From Setomelanomma holmii (Eukaryota > Ascomycota > Dothideomycetes > Pleosporales > Phaeosphaeriaceae), in NCBI GenBank assembly GCA_010015745.1, contig ML978219.1:124001-188000 (forward strand): a DNA stretch of 64,000 bases, in the 5' to 3' direction. The notes under the pieces are model-generated. The model worked only from the letters and a program-made list of their open reading frames with translations. It did no database searches and was not told the DNA's origin. Each line of letters begins with the position of its first letter. The first letter of the stretch is position 1. This document shows, piece by piece, positions 21,125 to 32,900 of this stretch. A program made the position numbers and the translations under genes.

Positions 21125-22026
21125 TCTGGCGAGCGAAATAGTGTTGAATGATTGAGGAACGAGTGTGAAAAATGATTGTCTGAAGCGAATGGTGATGACG
21201 AAAGGAAAATGCTGGACGTGTCGCGACTTTTATACTATAATGGCTGTCGAAGAAACCTACTCACTTGAGCTGGCGATACTTGCCTGTTCGATAAGACTTG
21301 AGGAAGGGCTCTCTTGGCAGCTTTGCTGAATGATTAGATGGTGACACTCGGTCCGATGTTCTCAGTGACATTCGGTACGTTCCGAGCAAACGTGAGGTTC
21401 ACTGATGCGTTTCATTGGCCGGAGAGCGCTCGGTCATTTTCGTGTTTCGCGTCCGGGAGCCGGCTTAATGCCCGGATATGCGCACCGGACGCGCTTGTTC
21501 TCCTATTGGTTGAGATAGTGGCAAACATGGTTCCCCTTGGCGATCGGTCCGAAGCGCATTGGAGCCTCAACTGGTTCCCTTTCTCTTGGCATCTTTGCCG
21601 TCATCCCGTCTGCTTTGCCCAAAATAGCATGCATGAACTACACTGGTGTTTCGCATACACGAAGATTTTTTGGACATGCCTGGAATGGTTGATTGATCGC
21701 CTGTGATCGCATGACTACTTCCCATCTCGTTGAAGCGCTGTTTCAAGGTCATGACATTCGCCACAATTCCTTCGAGTATACCAGCGTAATGTCACCTCGA
21801 ATGAACACTCCTGTGACTGCCAAGGGGGGCCCAAATCATAGTCAGGAGATATCGTGCTATGACCAGAGACCTTGGTGTATTCAAATATCGCACCCTCGTC
21901 CTGCACATTGTCAGTATCAAGCTATTAATCAACATACTCAATCTTTTGAAATCGCCCGCTGCCTTACGCTGCCATTCTTTTTATTGCACATATCGTACCT
22001 CACTGGTTTCCACAACAATTCTCAAC
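21125..22026. promoter_or_regulatory. Divergent upstream region of two secreted-protein genes
   Basis: About 900 bases between the start codons of the broken secreted-protein gene (minus) and the small cysteine-rich protein gene (plus). A TATA-like stretch (tatactataa) lies near 21231-21240, about 110 bases upstream of the minus-strand start. No gene was supported inside. Confidence 0.45.
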
Positions 22027-22397
22027 ATGCGCACCTCGTCCGCCGTGCTTGTTGTTCTCAGCATGCTCGCGCCATTTGCTACCGCCGACTTGCACTCAGA
22101 CGGCATATGCGCCGTCAATATCGGCGGTCGGAACGTCTACAGCGATGCCGCAACGAAGGCGGCATGCGCAGCATATTTGCAACGGAATACCGGCGACGAA
22201 CAATGGGACCAGTGTCCGGACTGCACAATGGTAAGCAGCCAGCAACAACGCCATTCTCAGACCTTTAGCGCTCATGAACACAACAGAAAACAATCGGTTA
22301 CTTGGATCTCTGCCACTCAGACGGGTGGCATATAGGAGGTGACGAGTTGCACTACTATTGCACTCAAAACGGCGCCAGAGGTTCGATGGCGAATTGA
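22027..22397 (+). CDS. Small cysteine-rich secreted protein (effector candidate)
   Basis: Exons 22027-22230 and 22287-22397 (56-nt intron, GTAAGC donor, AACAG acceptor, phase 0) give 104 aa. The first 20 residues are a signal peptide (MRTSSAVLVVLSMLAPFATA) followed by DLHSDGIC. The mature part of about 84 residues has six cysteines, in ICAV, AACAAY, QCPDC, DLCHSD and YYCTQN, so three disulfides are possible. The ending GARGSMAN and the HIGGDELHYYC block look like a conserved fungal secreted family. Size, signal peptide and cysteine content fit an effector or antimicrobial-type protein; the role is inferred. It lies in a gene-sparse, lineage-specific stretch next to another secreted-protein gene. 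Confidence 0.82.
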
Positions 22398-22679
22398 ACA
22401 CCTGGAAATATACAGCACATTTTAAATATGCTAAAGATGAATCGACCCTGATAATCCCAAAGTGCCTTCTGTAATGATTTGACGGCGCTATGATTATGGA
22501 TGGGCAAGAAATCGTAAACAATCGAGCCTTCATCGTGCGGCATGTTCAACTCTCGCAACACCCGGTGTTAAAGGACCCACTCTTGTTGATGGCAATTTAT
22601 GTTTTGCTAGAATTTGAAGTTTTATAATGGAAGGTGTACAATCTGGCTTCCAGCGATGAGGATATGGTAGTAGCTATGC

Positions 22680-22687
22680 TGACGTCA
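22680..22687. promoter_or_regulatory. CRE-type palindrome TGACGTCA
   Basis: A perfect TGACGTCA lies 54 bases upstream of the start codon of the Zn2Cys6 regulator. This is the known binding site of ATF/CREB-type bZIP factors (AtfA in fungi). Position and exact match make it a plausible site; binding is inferred. Confidence 0.45.
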
Positions 22688-22740
22688 TTATGGAGCTTTT
22701 TCGGTAACAGCACCCTCACGACGACTTGCCTGCAACTTAC

Positions 22741-24803
22741 ATGCTGTCAGTACCGACGATGACTCCAGCTCCCCGGCTTGCCTGTGAAGAGTGCAAGAGA
22801 CGCAAGATTCGATGTAACAAAGATTCACCATGTTCAGCTTGTAAAACTGCTGGCCTCGCTTGCCATACCGTGCAGCGCGCACGCCTACCCAGGGGAAAGA
22901 GCGGCAAGGCTCGCTATCAAAACAATATGCTCGAAACCCGCGTTGCCCGCATTGAGCAATTGCTCGCACAGCAGGCTGAGACATCGAAAATATCTGTCTC
23001 AATCCCTAGCTTCGATATGCCTCCATCGATCACATCAAAATCTGACAAAGCTGTTCATACCAATGGTTCGAAAATCACCTCTTTCATTGCAAACGACTTT
23101 TGGAAAGAACTTTCTGATGAAGTACATGGCCTTCGAGAAACATTAGAGGGCTCGGATAACGAGGGTGAAGACGCGATTCGAGCTGACGACGCCGCTCCCG
23201 ATCATACCAGTACTACACTTGGCACAGGCGCAATGTTGTTCCAACGCACTGTGGACACACAAAAGTATCCATCAGCCTTTTCGACAGATATACAAAGACG
23301 ACTGCTCGAACTATATCGGATACGCGTCGACAACGTGTACAAGATTCTGCATTGGCCTACCATCATTTCCACCATCGAAACAGATCTTGAACTGACACCA
23401 TCGTTTCAAGCCCTGAAGTTCTCCATCAACTTTATGGCCATTTGTAGTATCACTGATGAAGAGGCCATACATTTTGGGCTGGGACCAAGATTGCAGTTGC
23501 TTCAACGACAACGAGGCGTCCTAGAAAGCACGCTCGCCTGCTCGAGTTTATTGCAAAACCCGGACCTAACTATACTCCAGGCCTTCGTCATATTTCTGGT
23601 GCGTTCTCATCATATGTCCACGCGTTTTGATTTTGCTTCATGAGAGCTGACGCTGGTTACTAGATCGGCTTACGAACGTGCTTAAGTGGTGCGTACACCT
23701 GGACGTTAGTCGCCGTCGCTGTTAGAGTTGCAACAGCTCTTAAGCTCGGTCTAGAGACCACTGAATGTTATACTCGGTTCGACTTAGAGCTACGCCGGCG
23801 TCTCCTCTTCGCCATCGGTATACTGGACACACATTCGTCCTTGGACCGCGGAACAATCCCTATCTTGCCGTCAGCCTCATTTCTACACCCGCCACTCAAT
23901 ATCAATGATTTTGATATGTCGCCTCGAAACAACATGCCAATAGCTTCCTCAAGCGGAAGGACAGATATGTCGCACACCGCTATGGTATATGAGGCTATGA
24001 TCTGTCAGCGTCGGTTTTACGAGTTGTCCGGAAGTACAGTGGATCCATGGGGAAGTTGGTCAACTAAGCTGGAAGTCCTCGCACGATTCGAGCTTTATGT
24101 GTCACGGACGACGTCGCACATAGATGACTTTTCCAGTCCCTTGGAGAAATTCCAGAAGATCTCGGGCGACAAAATCCTGGTCAGCTTACAGTTGATACTC
24201 CGAAGGCCGCCCTACAAACAAACCCGCAACGTTATTCCGCCTTGGGACAATTTCGACGTTCTAGTAGAGGCAACCAATGTGTTGGAACATCATCTACAGC
24301 CGATGTCGGATGATCTGAAACTTTGGGCCTGGAAGAATTGGGTGCAGTGGCATGCACTGGCCGTGGTTCTTGCCGAACTTCTGGTACGCCCGAAGGGGGC
24401 TTTGTCAGAACGAGCGTACGCAGTGGCCACGAAAAGTTTCCATTACTATGCAAGGGTCGTTGCAGATTCCGATTCAGGCATGCTGTGGAGACCGATTGCA
24501 AAGCTCATGCGTCAAGCACAGCGTGTCCGGCAAAGCGCAAGCCTCCAAGCAGAAGTCACGACTTCTCACCCCTTTGATGCAACGCAGCAAGGTACAAACA
24601 ACGCCATAGAACCGGTGGACAAAAGCATGTTCCAGGCCACGGACAATTTCGATTTCGACGATTGGAACAATATTGCTAATAGCTCTGATATGTGTACAAA
24701 CCCGGGAGATGCGTCAAACAGCGAGACTAAACAAGACAGAGACAGTGCGACATGGCTTGCTTGGGATGCTTTTCTTCAGGACCTCGATATTCCGGATGTC
24801 TAA
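22741..24803 (+). CDS. Zn2Cys6 transcription factor
   Basis: Exons 22741-23598 and 23664-24803 (65-nt intron, GTGCGT donor, GCTGAC branch, TAG acceptor) give 665 aa. The binuclear zinc cluster is at residues 15-41 with spacing C-x2-C-x6-C-x5-C-x2-C-x6-C (CEECKRRKIRC, then CSACKTAGLAC). A basic linker and a coiled-coil-like stretch (ETRVARIEQLLAQQAE) follow. The middle holds the fungal-specific regulatory domain with LLELYRIRVDNVYKILHWPT and, after the intron, LRTCLSGAYTWTLVAVAVRVATALKLGL, ELRRRLLFAIGILD. The C-terminus is acidic (FDFDDWNN, AFLQDLDIPDV), a likely activation region. It ends 32 bases from a convergent dehydrogenase gene that could be a target. Start choice: the first ATG of the frame; MTPAPRLAC at 22759 is also possible. 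Confidence 0.93.
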
Positions 24804-24835
24804 GCCTGAAGATTCCCATGTGCACCAGGATACCC

Positions 24836-25919
24836 TCATCGAACAACGCTAGCAAGTTCGAGCGAGATCCGCTCAATTCTCTGCATTAGGTCTTTCCACA
24901 TCTTCTTTTCGATACGACGGCCTCTCTTGCTTCTCATATACTGTGACTCTTCACGGATCTGGCATCCGGACAGGAACTTCCCATGACTTTTCTTGCCCGC
25001 GACCATCGCGTCGATATAGACCCGACTACCTTTCTCTGCGGTCCATCCCATGAGAGCAAAGAAGACTTTCTCCATCACCGAATGTGGTTTGGCGCGCGAT
25101 AGCTCGGTTCCGCACCACCCTGGGTTGACTAGATTGACGATAACTTGCGACCAATCATTACTCTTGCTGTTCGATAGGGCGGCTACAAGCTCATGATAGC
25201 ATTGGTGCACCATGAGTTTGCTCAAAGCATAACGCCAGATAATATCGGTTTTGGTGGGGTCGGGCGTACTTAGGATGTCGAACATGTCCACGTCTTCGGG
25301 AAGTCCAGCGTCGAACTCATTGTCAGGACCAAAAATATGGTACATCGATCCGCAAAACGTCAAGCTGGTTTGTACACCATGCTCTTTGGCCGTGTCGCGG
25401 AGCTTGGGCAGGATTGCAATGGCTGAGAGGAATGTCGACACGACATTGACGGTCAAATGAATCTCGAGGTCCTCCGCAGTGCGATATTCTTGGAGTTCCA
25501 TGCCAGCGTTGGCCATGAATGCGTCGAGGCGAGGCAGCTGAGTGCGGACTCGTTCGCCAAATGCCAGCACAGATTGATAATTGGAAAGATCGAGCTCCCA
25601 AACCTCGCATTTGGTGCGGTCCGTGCATCGAGTATCGCGAACGATAGATTCTGTTGCTGCTTGGCCTTTCTTTGTATTCCGGCATGCGAGGATTATATGG
25701 GACGCATTCGTTCGTGCACTGCGTATGTGCTTGTCAGAAATGAATGTCGATTAAAGATGGGCCTGTCTGAACTCACAGGTGCTTTGCACATTCAAGCCCC
25801 AGACCCGTATTCGCTCCTGTGACGATGATGGTCTTGCCCGTCAGGTCGGCAATCGGCAGATGTGTCTTGCCAAAGGCCTGACTGACGAGCATCTTCACAA
25901 CCTCGCTCAAGGGAGCCAT
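24836..25919 (-). CDS. Short-chain dehydrogenase/reductase (retinol dehydrogenase-like)
   Basis: Exons 25919-25777 and 25718-24836 (58-nt intron) give 341 aa. It shows the NAD(P)-binding TGANTGLG at residues 34-41, the ACRN segment typical of the WWOX/retinol-dehydrogenase branch, MANAG, the catalytic-region serine in LTFCGSMY, and the catalytic pair in YALSK. VNPGWCGTELSR follows, as expected. A hydrophobic N-terminus precedes the Rossmann fold. The reaction is reduction or oxidation of an alcohol/carbonyl on an unknown substrate. The gene is convergent with the Zn2Cys6 regulator. A run of TA repeats lies about 120 bases upstream of the start. Confidence 0.92.
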
Positions 25920-26040
25920 ATTGACGATCAAGAGGCAGAATTCTGTTGTCAAAGAATGGCAATGGAAGCGTGGTATGGCTGTTGAACCTAAGAGTGGTTC
26001 CCAAGCGTCTGTTCTCTGAATGATTCCGCAAGGCAAGCAA

Positions 26041-26054
26041 TATATATATATATA
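26041..26054. repeat. (TA)7 dinucleotide run
   Basis: Seven TA units about 120 bases upstream of the SDR start codon. It may serve as a TATA element of that promoter. Confidence 0.7.
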
Positions 26055-27416
26055 CATCCATCCGTGTTCAGATGCAATCACCACTCGCAACTCAAGGGAG
26101 CCGTGAACACGCCGAAGTAAGGCCGCAAAAGCCTTGACCAATCAGACCGCTGCGTCAAAAGTTCAAAACCCGCGAGTGTGATCGATTTGGTGTTTTCATG
26201 GTGAATCGGTCTTTCAGGCGCCGATATGCGTCATTCATATTGTCCACTCGAGCACCTGCGATGGTATGAGACCCAGAGTCTCCGTAGACGTTGTGTCTGA
26301 GCAAGAGTCACCGAGTCCGATCACAAAGTGCTTGAACGTAGGGAGGGAGAGCAAGCCGAGCTACAAAGGGATGCATGAAAACATATGGGTGATCCAGACG
26401 AATATCGAAAGTTGTGTTGAAGACATTGTCGGATTTCATGTTCAAGTTTTCTTCATTGAGGGTTGTGGCCTAAAACCTCCCGGGTTGACTGCGCCAATCA
26501 CATCGTACCTGATCATCGCATGCTGACGTAGGCGTCATGCTCGAGCATGCTTAGAACGACGTGTAGAGTTTGAGGAGACATATCATCTCTCGGCCATGCG
26601 ATGGTTGCTGCGTCGCCTTGGTGTTGGCTGAAGGTATACAGTATAAATGGGTCGTCCGAGCTACGGACATGTTTCCTTGACCAAGAGCATGTTGAACAGG
26701 TACCTCGAGTCGTGCTTGTCGAAGCTCTCCTCTGCGTCACACAAGTGCCAAGGACGACAAAGCCTATTCCATGTCGAACCAGGTTCCCACAAGGCGGTCG
26801 GACGAGCCCCGCCGCCTGGTATGCAGATTCGGTGCAGGTAACGTACCCTTGACGCCCGGTCAAATCCGATTCTTGAACTGCGAATTGGCGCAAATGCACG
26901 TGTGATGCAGCTGCGCATGGCTCTGGAGGACATGGGCACCAGCGTGGGTCTAGCGGGCACTATACCCAATCGCGACACAGGGAAAGCATTAGGCCACGTC
27001 AGGCAATACGCTAGCTTATCTTGTCAACTGGCATCGTGCAGCGATGAAGGATCAGTTTGACGTATTTGCTGCGGTCTCTGTTTCTGGGATGCATCAGCGT
27101 AGTGAACCAAATCTCCCCCAAATGCCGTGAGTTGCAAATGCTCACTTGTCGACTTCATTTTCTGCCACTGCGAGTTCTCGCCGAACGGACACAGTACCAT
27201 GGATCACTTGGACCTGCAGCGAGGTGTACTAGGAGACCTGTCCAATCCGACGATTTGGTCCTCCAACGACGGCGACAGGGTAGGGCCCAACCGGCACACA
27301 TCCATGCTCTTGCGCGGCCATCTCCAAATGCACGATGCGCGAACGACCGTATTGGGCCAGAATCTGCGTTGGGACCCTGGCCCGCCGGCGCTGGAGAATC
27401 AAAGTTGATTCGACAA

Positions 27417-27448
27417 GAGCGCGTGTGAACATGAGCGCGTGTGTACAT
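27417..27448 (+). repeat. Two-copy 16-bp tandem repeat
   Basis: gagcgcgtgtgaacat is followed directly by gagcgcgtgtgtacat, with one mismatch. No function is apparent. Confidence 0.7.
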
Positions 27449-27813
27449 GGGCGCCGCCACAGAGCGTTTCGTAACAGCAGGGGTCTAACCGAGTGGCAAA
27501 GGATGCAGCACTAGCCGTGTTGGGCAGGCTGCGCTCGCTCTCCATTGGGAGCGCACCCAGCGCGTGGTTCAAGATGGGAGCAGCAGCGCGCGAGTCGACC
27601 GGTGAGATGATTGAGAGCCCAGGTATAAGAATGCGACGCATCCTTTTGGATACTTTCATGCAAATGGTAGTAACATCGCAACACACTGATTCATTCACTG
27701 CGCACGTCTTTGCCGTAATACTATCGAGTCATTCCTTGTCATCGTCCCAGAACCTGTCCCACTGTCAATATCATACCCATCCTTTCCTCAGTCTCCCGCG
27801 TAGACCATCGACC

Positions 27814-28107
27814 ATGTCCAGCGGATCTGCCCACTCCACTTCAACATTTGCTTCAAGCCAAGCCAGCCACAGCACCCATCCAGCAATGTAGGATGCACTT
27901 CCTCACTATCTTGAAGTATACTCATGGTGAAGCTGTAGTACACCTACCACGCCATTGTCAGCAAAATCACTTGCACACCAGAACGCCAACCCAACAACCA
28001 TCGAGCAGCAATGGGCAATTGAGGAAGCCGCCCGGGTTCGTAAACTCCAACAAGCAGCAAGGGACATGGGTATTGAGATGCCTGCGCAATGGTGTCGTCG
28101 ATATTGA
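27814..28107 (+). CDS. Hypothetical protein, two exons, 80 aa
   Basis: Exons 27814-27887 and 27939-28107 (51-nt intron with GTAGGA donor, CTCAC branch and TGTAG acceptor). The N-terminal half is S/T/A/H-rich. The second half is a charged helix (QQWAIEEAARVRKLQQAARD) that ends MGIEMPAQWCRRY. No signal peptide or known domain. The frame continuity across the intron and the helical C-terminus support a real gene; the donor is weak. It is convergent with the hydrolase gene, 42 bases apart at the stop codons. A similar helix-Gly-...-W-C ending occurs in the small frame at 15180. Confidence 0.55.
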
Positions 28108-28149
28108 GCTTTGATGTTCAAAGTGCAATGCCTCACATACCATACGACC

Positions 28150-29376
28150 TCAGGAATGTATCCTTCCTCTTATAGCCTCAACAATGCTCTTCAGTCCACC
28201 GAGTCTCTCCTCTCTCATTTCTCCAAGATACAAACTCGCAACTGGCCACGCGTGAATCCCGCCCTTGTCTTCCCATACATCTACCTCTTTGCCTGTCTCC
28301 TTCAGCAATGCTATCAAGTCTCTAGTCTCTGGACCGAGCACTTCTTCACTACCATACAAGAAGTACCACCCTTGCTCAGGACTGGCCTCCTTCCACTTCT
28401 TTACATCCTTGCAGTGACCAGGTGAGACGAACGGGTCCGTGGCAGATGCCTTGGATCCAATGTATTGGCGGCCGTAGAGGTCCAGGGAGGAAGAATTGAG
28501 ATAGTCGGATGGGGTGTTACGATTGTTGCGAGAAACAATGGTCACCCATGGTGAGATCATGACTGCTAGCCCGGGCTTCTGGTGCCGGAGTTCTGAATGC
28601 TCGTTCAGACGAAGCAAGAAGCTTAGCATCAGCGTGGCGCCTGCAGAGTCACCGCCGACTACGACACGGGTGGAAGATTGAGCAAGCGACAACACGTACT
28701 CGTAGCCTGCTAGTGTTTCGTGGAGCTGGGTTGGGTACGTCGCATCTGGGACCAAGGTGTACTCCAGCGCGAACAGGGCAGGGTTGCGGTAGCCGGCAGA
28801 TTTCATGAGAGTCACCCATGCGAGCAAGAACTCCATGTAAAAGTAACTGCTACCCATGCTGAAGCCTCCTCCATGACAGTAGTACACGATAACGTCTGGC
28901 TGCTCTTGCTGATCATGCACGATCCACACGCCCCGAAAGTTTGGTCTTTTCACTTCTGTCCAGCGAATTGGGCTCGTGACAAAGCCGTGCCTCAACATTC
29001 GAAATCTCAGAAACGGCAATGATACCGCTTTGGAAAAAAATGTGCGTCCGATAAATGCAGGCATGTTTGCAAATGCGAAGCGGACGAAGCGAATCACGAG
29101 ATCCTGGAATGGTGTTGCTTTCTTGACGAACGGCGTGCGATGTTCAGATGGAATGAAGAACCTTTCCCGCATGAACTGATATGGTATCACGAGTACTTTG
29201 GGCACTATGAGCATGAGTACATCTGAAGCTTGTGGGAAAATCTACTTACGCAGCCATGGTAACGCGGGTACCAGCCATTTTAGTACTGGAAAGATACCAA
29301 TCTGGATGAGTATCTGAGGCGCAAGAAATACCAGAAATGCGATGCAGTCCAGGTAGGAGACCTGGCTCAGTATCAT
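28150..29376 (-). CDS. Alpha/beta hydrolase, HSL/steryl acetyl hydrolase-like
   Basis: Exons 29376-29250 and 29204-28150 (45-nt intron, GTAAGT donor) give 393 aa. Exon 1 codes for a hydrophobic N-terminal anchor (CIAFLVFLAPQILIQIGIFPVL), suggesting an ER-membrane enzyme with a lumenal or cytosolic catalytic domain, as in yeast Say1 and arylacetamide deacetylase. The oxyanion motif HGGGF, the nucleophile elbow GDSAG, the aspartate region in DPFVSPGH and the histidine in GIHAWPV are all present and in the right order for the hormone-sensitive-lipase family. Expected role: deacetylation or hydrolysis of lipid or xenobiotic esters; the substrate is unknown. It starts 548 bases from the divergent RING gene. 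Confidence 0.92.
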
Positions 29377-29924
29377 GGTGAGGGAAAATCGTGTGCAAAT
29401 TGTGGCTGAAGCGGAGCCATTGGAAGATGTTGAGACATGGAACGTGCAAGTCGGTGATGACGGTGACAAGGCCGGCTAGGCTGTGCCGAATTGGCGTGCC
29501 TACGCAGGACGTAGAAGACCTCAGTACATGGCGTGAATCAAGCTCATGAGACTCTACCATGTGCGTCATGTGACATGATTGAGTGAAGGCGCAGTCACAA
29601 GTCCCCTGTATTTGGTAGACGTGACAGCAGGAGCACGTGACAGGCACGGACCAACCTCGGCCGCGGCGGAAGGTTTTCAGTCGCGACGCCCGTTCTCGCC
29701 AGCAACTGCACCCGCTCGCTGTCTCTCGCAAAAGCAACCGCGGCAGCTGCAATCAACCACGCCGCTTGCCCTTAGGCCAATCGAGCGCCTGTCTCTCCCG
29801 CTGTCTCTGTCTTCTTACCTTTACATCTACTTTAATGGAGTAAGCGTCCCTGCACAGGCTGGTCCCTTGCGCTGCAGCCTCTACCTCCCCACTCACCACA
29901 CTCGTGAGCGCGCAGAGCCTCATC
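29377..29924. promoter_or_regulatory. Shared divergent promoter, hydrolase and RING gene
   Basis: 548 bases between start codons. The right half is rich in C and T (ctgtctctcccgctgtctctg near 29790-29810), a CT-box-like tract often found just upstream of fungal transcription starts. Confidence 0.5.
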
Positions 29925-32900
29925 ATGGCCAACACTGCCGCGGACCCCAAGGCGGCGCCGCTCGCCGACGATCTGAAGGGCTACGCTCTGTACGTATATG
30001 TCTAACGTATCTCACGCAGAGGTGCTGATCTGCGTAGTACCTTCGACACGACTGCCTTCCCCAAGAACTTTTTCTGCACGCTCTGCAACCAGCTTGCCAT
30101 CGACTCATACAAACTGCTCTGCTGCAACAAAGCCATATGCGCGTCATGTGAGTCTGACACAAGACTACCTTCACTATGGCACGTGTGCTGACGTATTCAC
30201 AGGCCAAGAGAAGCTTGCCTTCCCCACGACATGTCCCTCATGCGACCACTCGCCTCTTGAGGCCGACTCATGCACGCCGAACAAGGCGCTGCGTAATACC
30301 ATGCGCGTGTGGCTGCAGAAGCAGAAAAAGAAGGAAGGGGCCAAGGCAGCTGCGGCTCCGCCTATCCCTGTAGAAGCAACGCCCGCCGCTCCTGAGGTGC
30401 AGCCGGTTGGTGATGCCGCGGACAGGCCTATAGAGAGCGTAGAGGAGGCACCAAAGGCCGAAGCTGTCAGCGACGAACAAAACGCAGCGGAGATATCTGG
30501 AGACGCAGGCGGGCGCACAGGCTCTGCTGCGGTACCATCGAAAGAGGTAGGTCGGCATGTTTTTCTTCCGTCTTCTTGCTCCCACCAACGTGGACTGCAC
30601 ACGCAGATCTCCCACGCGGATACATGCTGTGAAAATCTAGCAAAAATACAGAACAAAGTTGCAGCACGTGCCAACGATGATGAGGCAATCTCAATGCTAC
30701 CTTGCGCCGTTGCTGACCCCTGTCAGGAGTCTACCGCTCCACAGAACGACGATACTCAGCGAAGAGGCAGCGATGCATCGCAACATGTGACTAAGAGTGC
30801 TGAACCCTCTACGACCGACGCTCCAGCAGACGAGCAGAACGCCCAAGCAGGGCCTAACGGCGGCATGATGGGCAACAACCCCATGATGATGAACGGCATG
30901 CCTGGCCAGATGGGCTATGGCTTCCCGAATCAAGCCAACTTCAACAACGGTATGGGCTTTGGCATGAACGGAATGTCCAACATGATGGGCAACGGCGGTT
31001 GGAACGGCATGAACTCCATGGGTACGTCACGTACACGCTTGCCCTCTGGATTGCATCCACTGATGTTGCTTTAGATTTCAACAACATGAACGGCATGTAC
31101 GGCAACTACGGTGGAAATATGGGCATGGGCATGAACGACATGTCTGCCATGAACTACGGTGGCGGCTATGGCGGCTGGAATGGCATGGGTGTTGGCTATG
31201 GCAACTACAACGGGTTCAACCAGATGGGTGGATATAATCAATCTGGATCGTATCCCGAGATGATGAACCAATTCCCCAAGAATAATTTCCAAAACCAGAA
31301 CCAGAATCGTTTTCCTGCCAATCAAGGGGGAGCATTTCCTCAACGAAACACGCGCAATGGCAGCCATGGAAGTTTTGGTCCTGGCCTCGCAAACGCAAAC
31401 TCTCGTCCTGGCAGTCGAAGTGGTCCTGGTCCCAACGTACGTCGATTCCATCCTCAACTCCCGCCGAGTCCGCCGGATTCGGTCGGCAAAACTCCGATTC
31501 GAGCATCGACTAACGTTTATCTTTTTCAGCAGCGTGACGGCCAGTCGCCTGACGGGAACGCTGGTTCTGCCTCTGACGCCAAGCCTGGCAACGAGCAGAC
31601 AAAGGCCTCCGCAGAGCTCACTGAGGTAGGTAAGGACGCCAACGAGAGCACTGCAAAGTCGAGTGACAAGCAGGCTGCACCAGCTGCTGCCGAATCTGGT
31701 GATGTCGTTCAGGCACTGGGCGACTCTACTGACCCAGCAGGAGCCGATGTCGAGGATAGTGCGGAGTCTGGCGGTTTGAAGCCAATTCAGGCATTTGACT
31801 CGGGCGACGCAGAGATGGATGGGTACAATCAAACAATGATGGACAATGGCATGCCATACCAGCAAGGCATGATGAATCAAGGTTGCAATCAGTCGCATAT
31901 GGATTCCTCCTTTGCTCCCAGCATGAACATGGGCTACAACAATTGTGGCCCACGTGGCGGCTTCAACAACGGAGCCTACGGCGCTGCCAAAGTCTTGATA
32001 GATCAACCCACTGCGCCGGTTGGCGTGGGCGTAGCCGGAGCGCCTACTGGACCACGTGCGATGCGAGAAGGTCGTCCTAATACTGGCTTCTCCAGCAGAG
32101 TCAACAGTGCTCGTTTCGTCCCACCGCCGAAGAGTGTGACCTCAGCACAGGGTGCCATCCCTGCTAGCCCTCAGCGGAGGGTCCGATCGTAAGTTCTGCA
32201 CCGAAATTATGATCTATAGGGACTGACTTTGCTAGACGATCACCACAGCGTGACGAGAGCCTGAGAATCAGGAACAAATCGGCCTCGCGCTCGCGATCTG
32301 GGTCAAGGCCAAGAGAAGATGATGAGCGTGACCACCGGGAGCGAACACGTTCGGCGGACCGCGTATCACGGCGGGAAGAGCGAGAGAGATCTTTAACCCC
32401 GGATGATCAAGATGAATACGAGCGCCGTAAAGCGCGCCGGGACCACCAGTCATCACGATACGATGAACGTAGAGACGAGTATGATGACCGGCCTCGAGAC
32501 GATAGGGAGAGTCGTGGTGATCGGACTCGCAGCGCATCAGTTGAAGTCAAGTATCGAAGCAGCCGACGCGATAAGGACAAGCATCGTTCATTACGCTCAC
32601 ACCGTGACCGAAGCAAAGAACACCGCCGTCGCCATCGATCACGATCATCAGCTGATGACAAGTACGAAGAGGACGATGCGTATGTGAACGGCGAGAAGGA
32701 GTCGGACGGCAGCCCCAGGCGTAAGCATAGGAGCGACAATGACAAATATCGAGATCGGTCACGAGATAGGGACCGTGAGCGAGACCGAAAAGACCGCAAG
32801 GAGCGCGACCGCGATTACGATTATGACTACGAGCGATCGCGCGACAAGGACAAGGATCGCAAGCGTCGAAGAGATCGCGTTGTAGAACAAGACGAGCGTG

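Larger units (their letters stand above)
25920..27813. other. Gene-sparse region upstream of the SDR gene
   Basis: About 1.9 kb. The part next to 25920 carries the SDR promoter. A minus-strand segment at about 26513-26680 has protein-like composition (for example QHQGDAATIAWPRDDMSPQT), but no complete exon model could be built. Elsewhere only short frames on both strands. Confidence 0.4.

Noticed and set aside
27480..27530. tRNA-like D-arm text (ccgagtggcaaagg)
   Set aside because: No matching T-arm with paired stems or acceptor stem was found at the right distance.
29579..30028. A 149-codon frame running through the start of the RING gene
   Set aside because: It is in another frame from the RING-coding exons and covers the pyrimidine-rich leader.
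31071..32006. A 311-codon frame opposite the RING/RS protein gene
   Set aside because: It is the reverse of Met/Asn/Gly-rich coding repeats (giving His/Val-rich text) and has no independent support.
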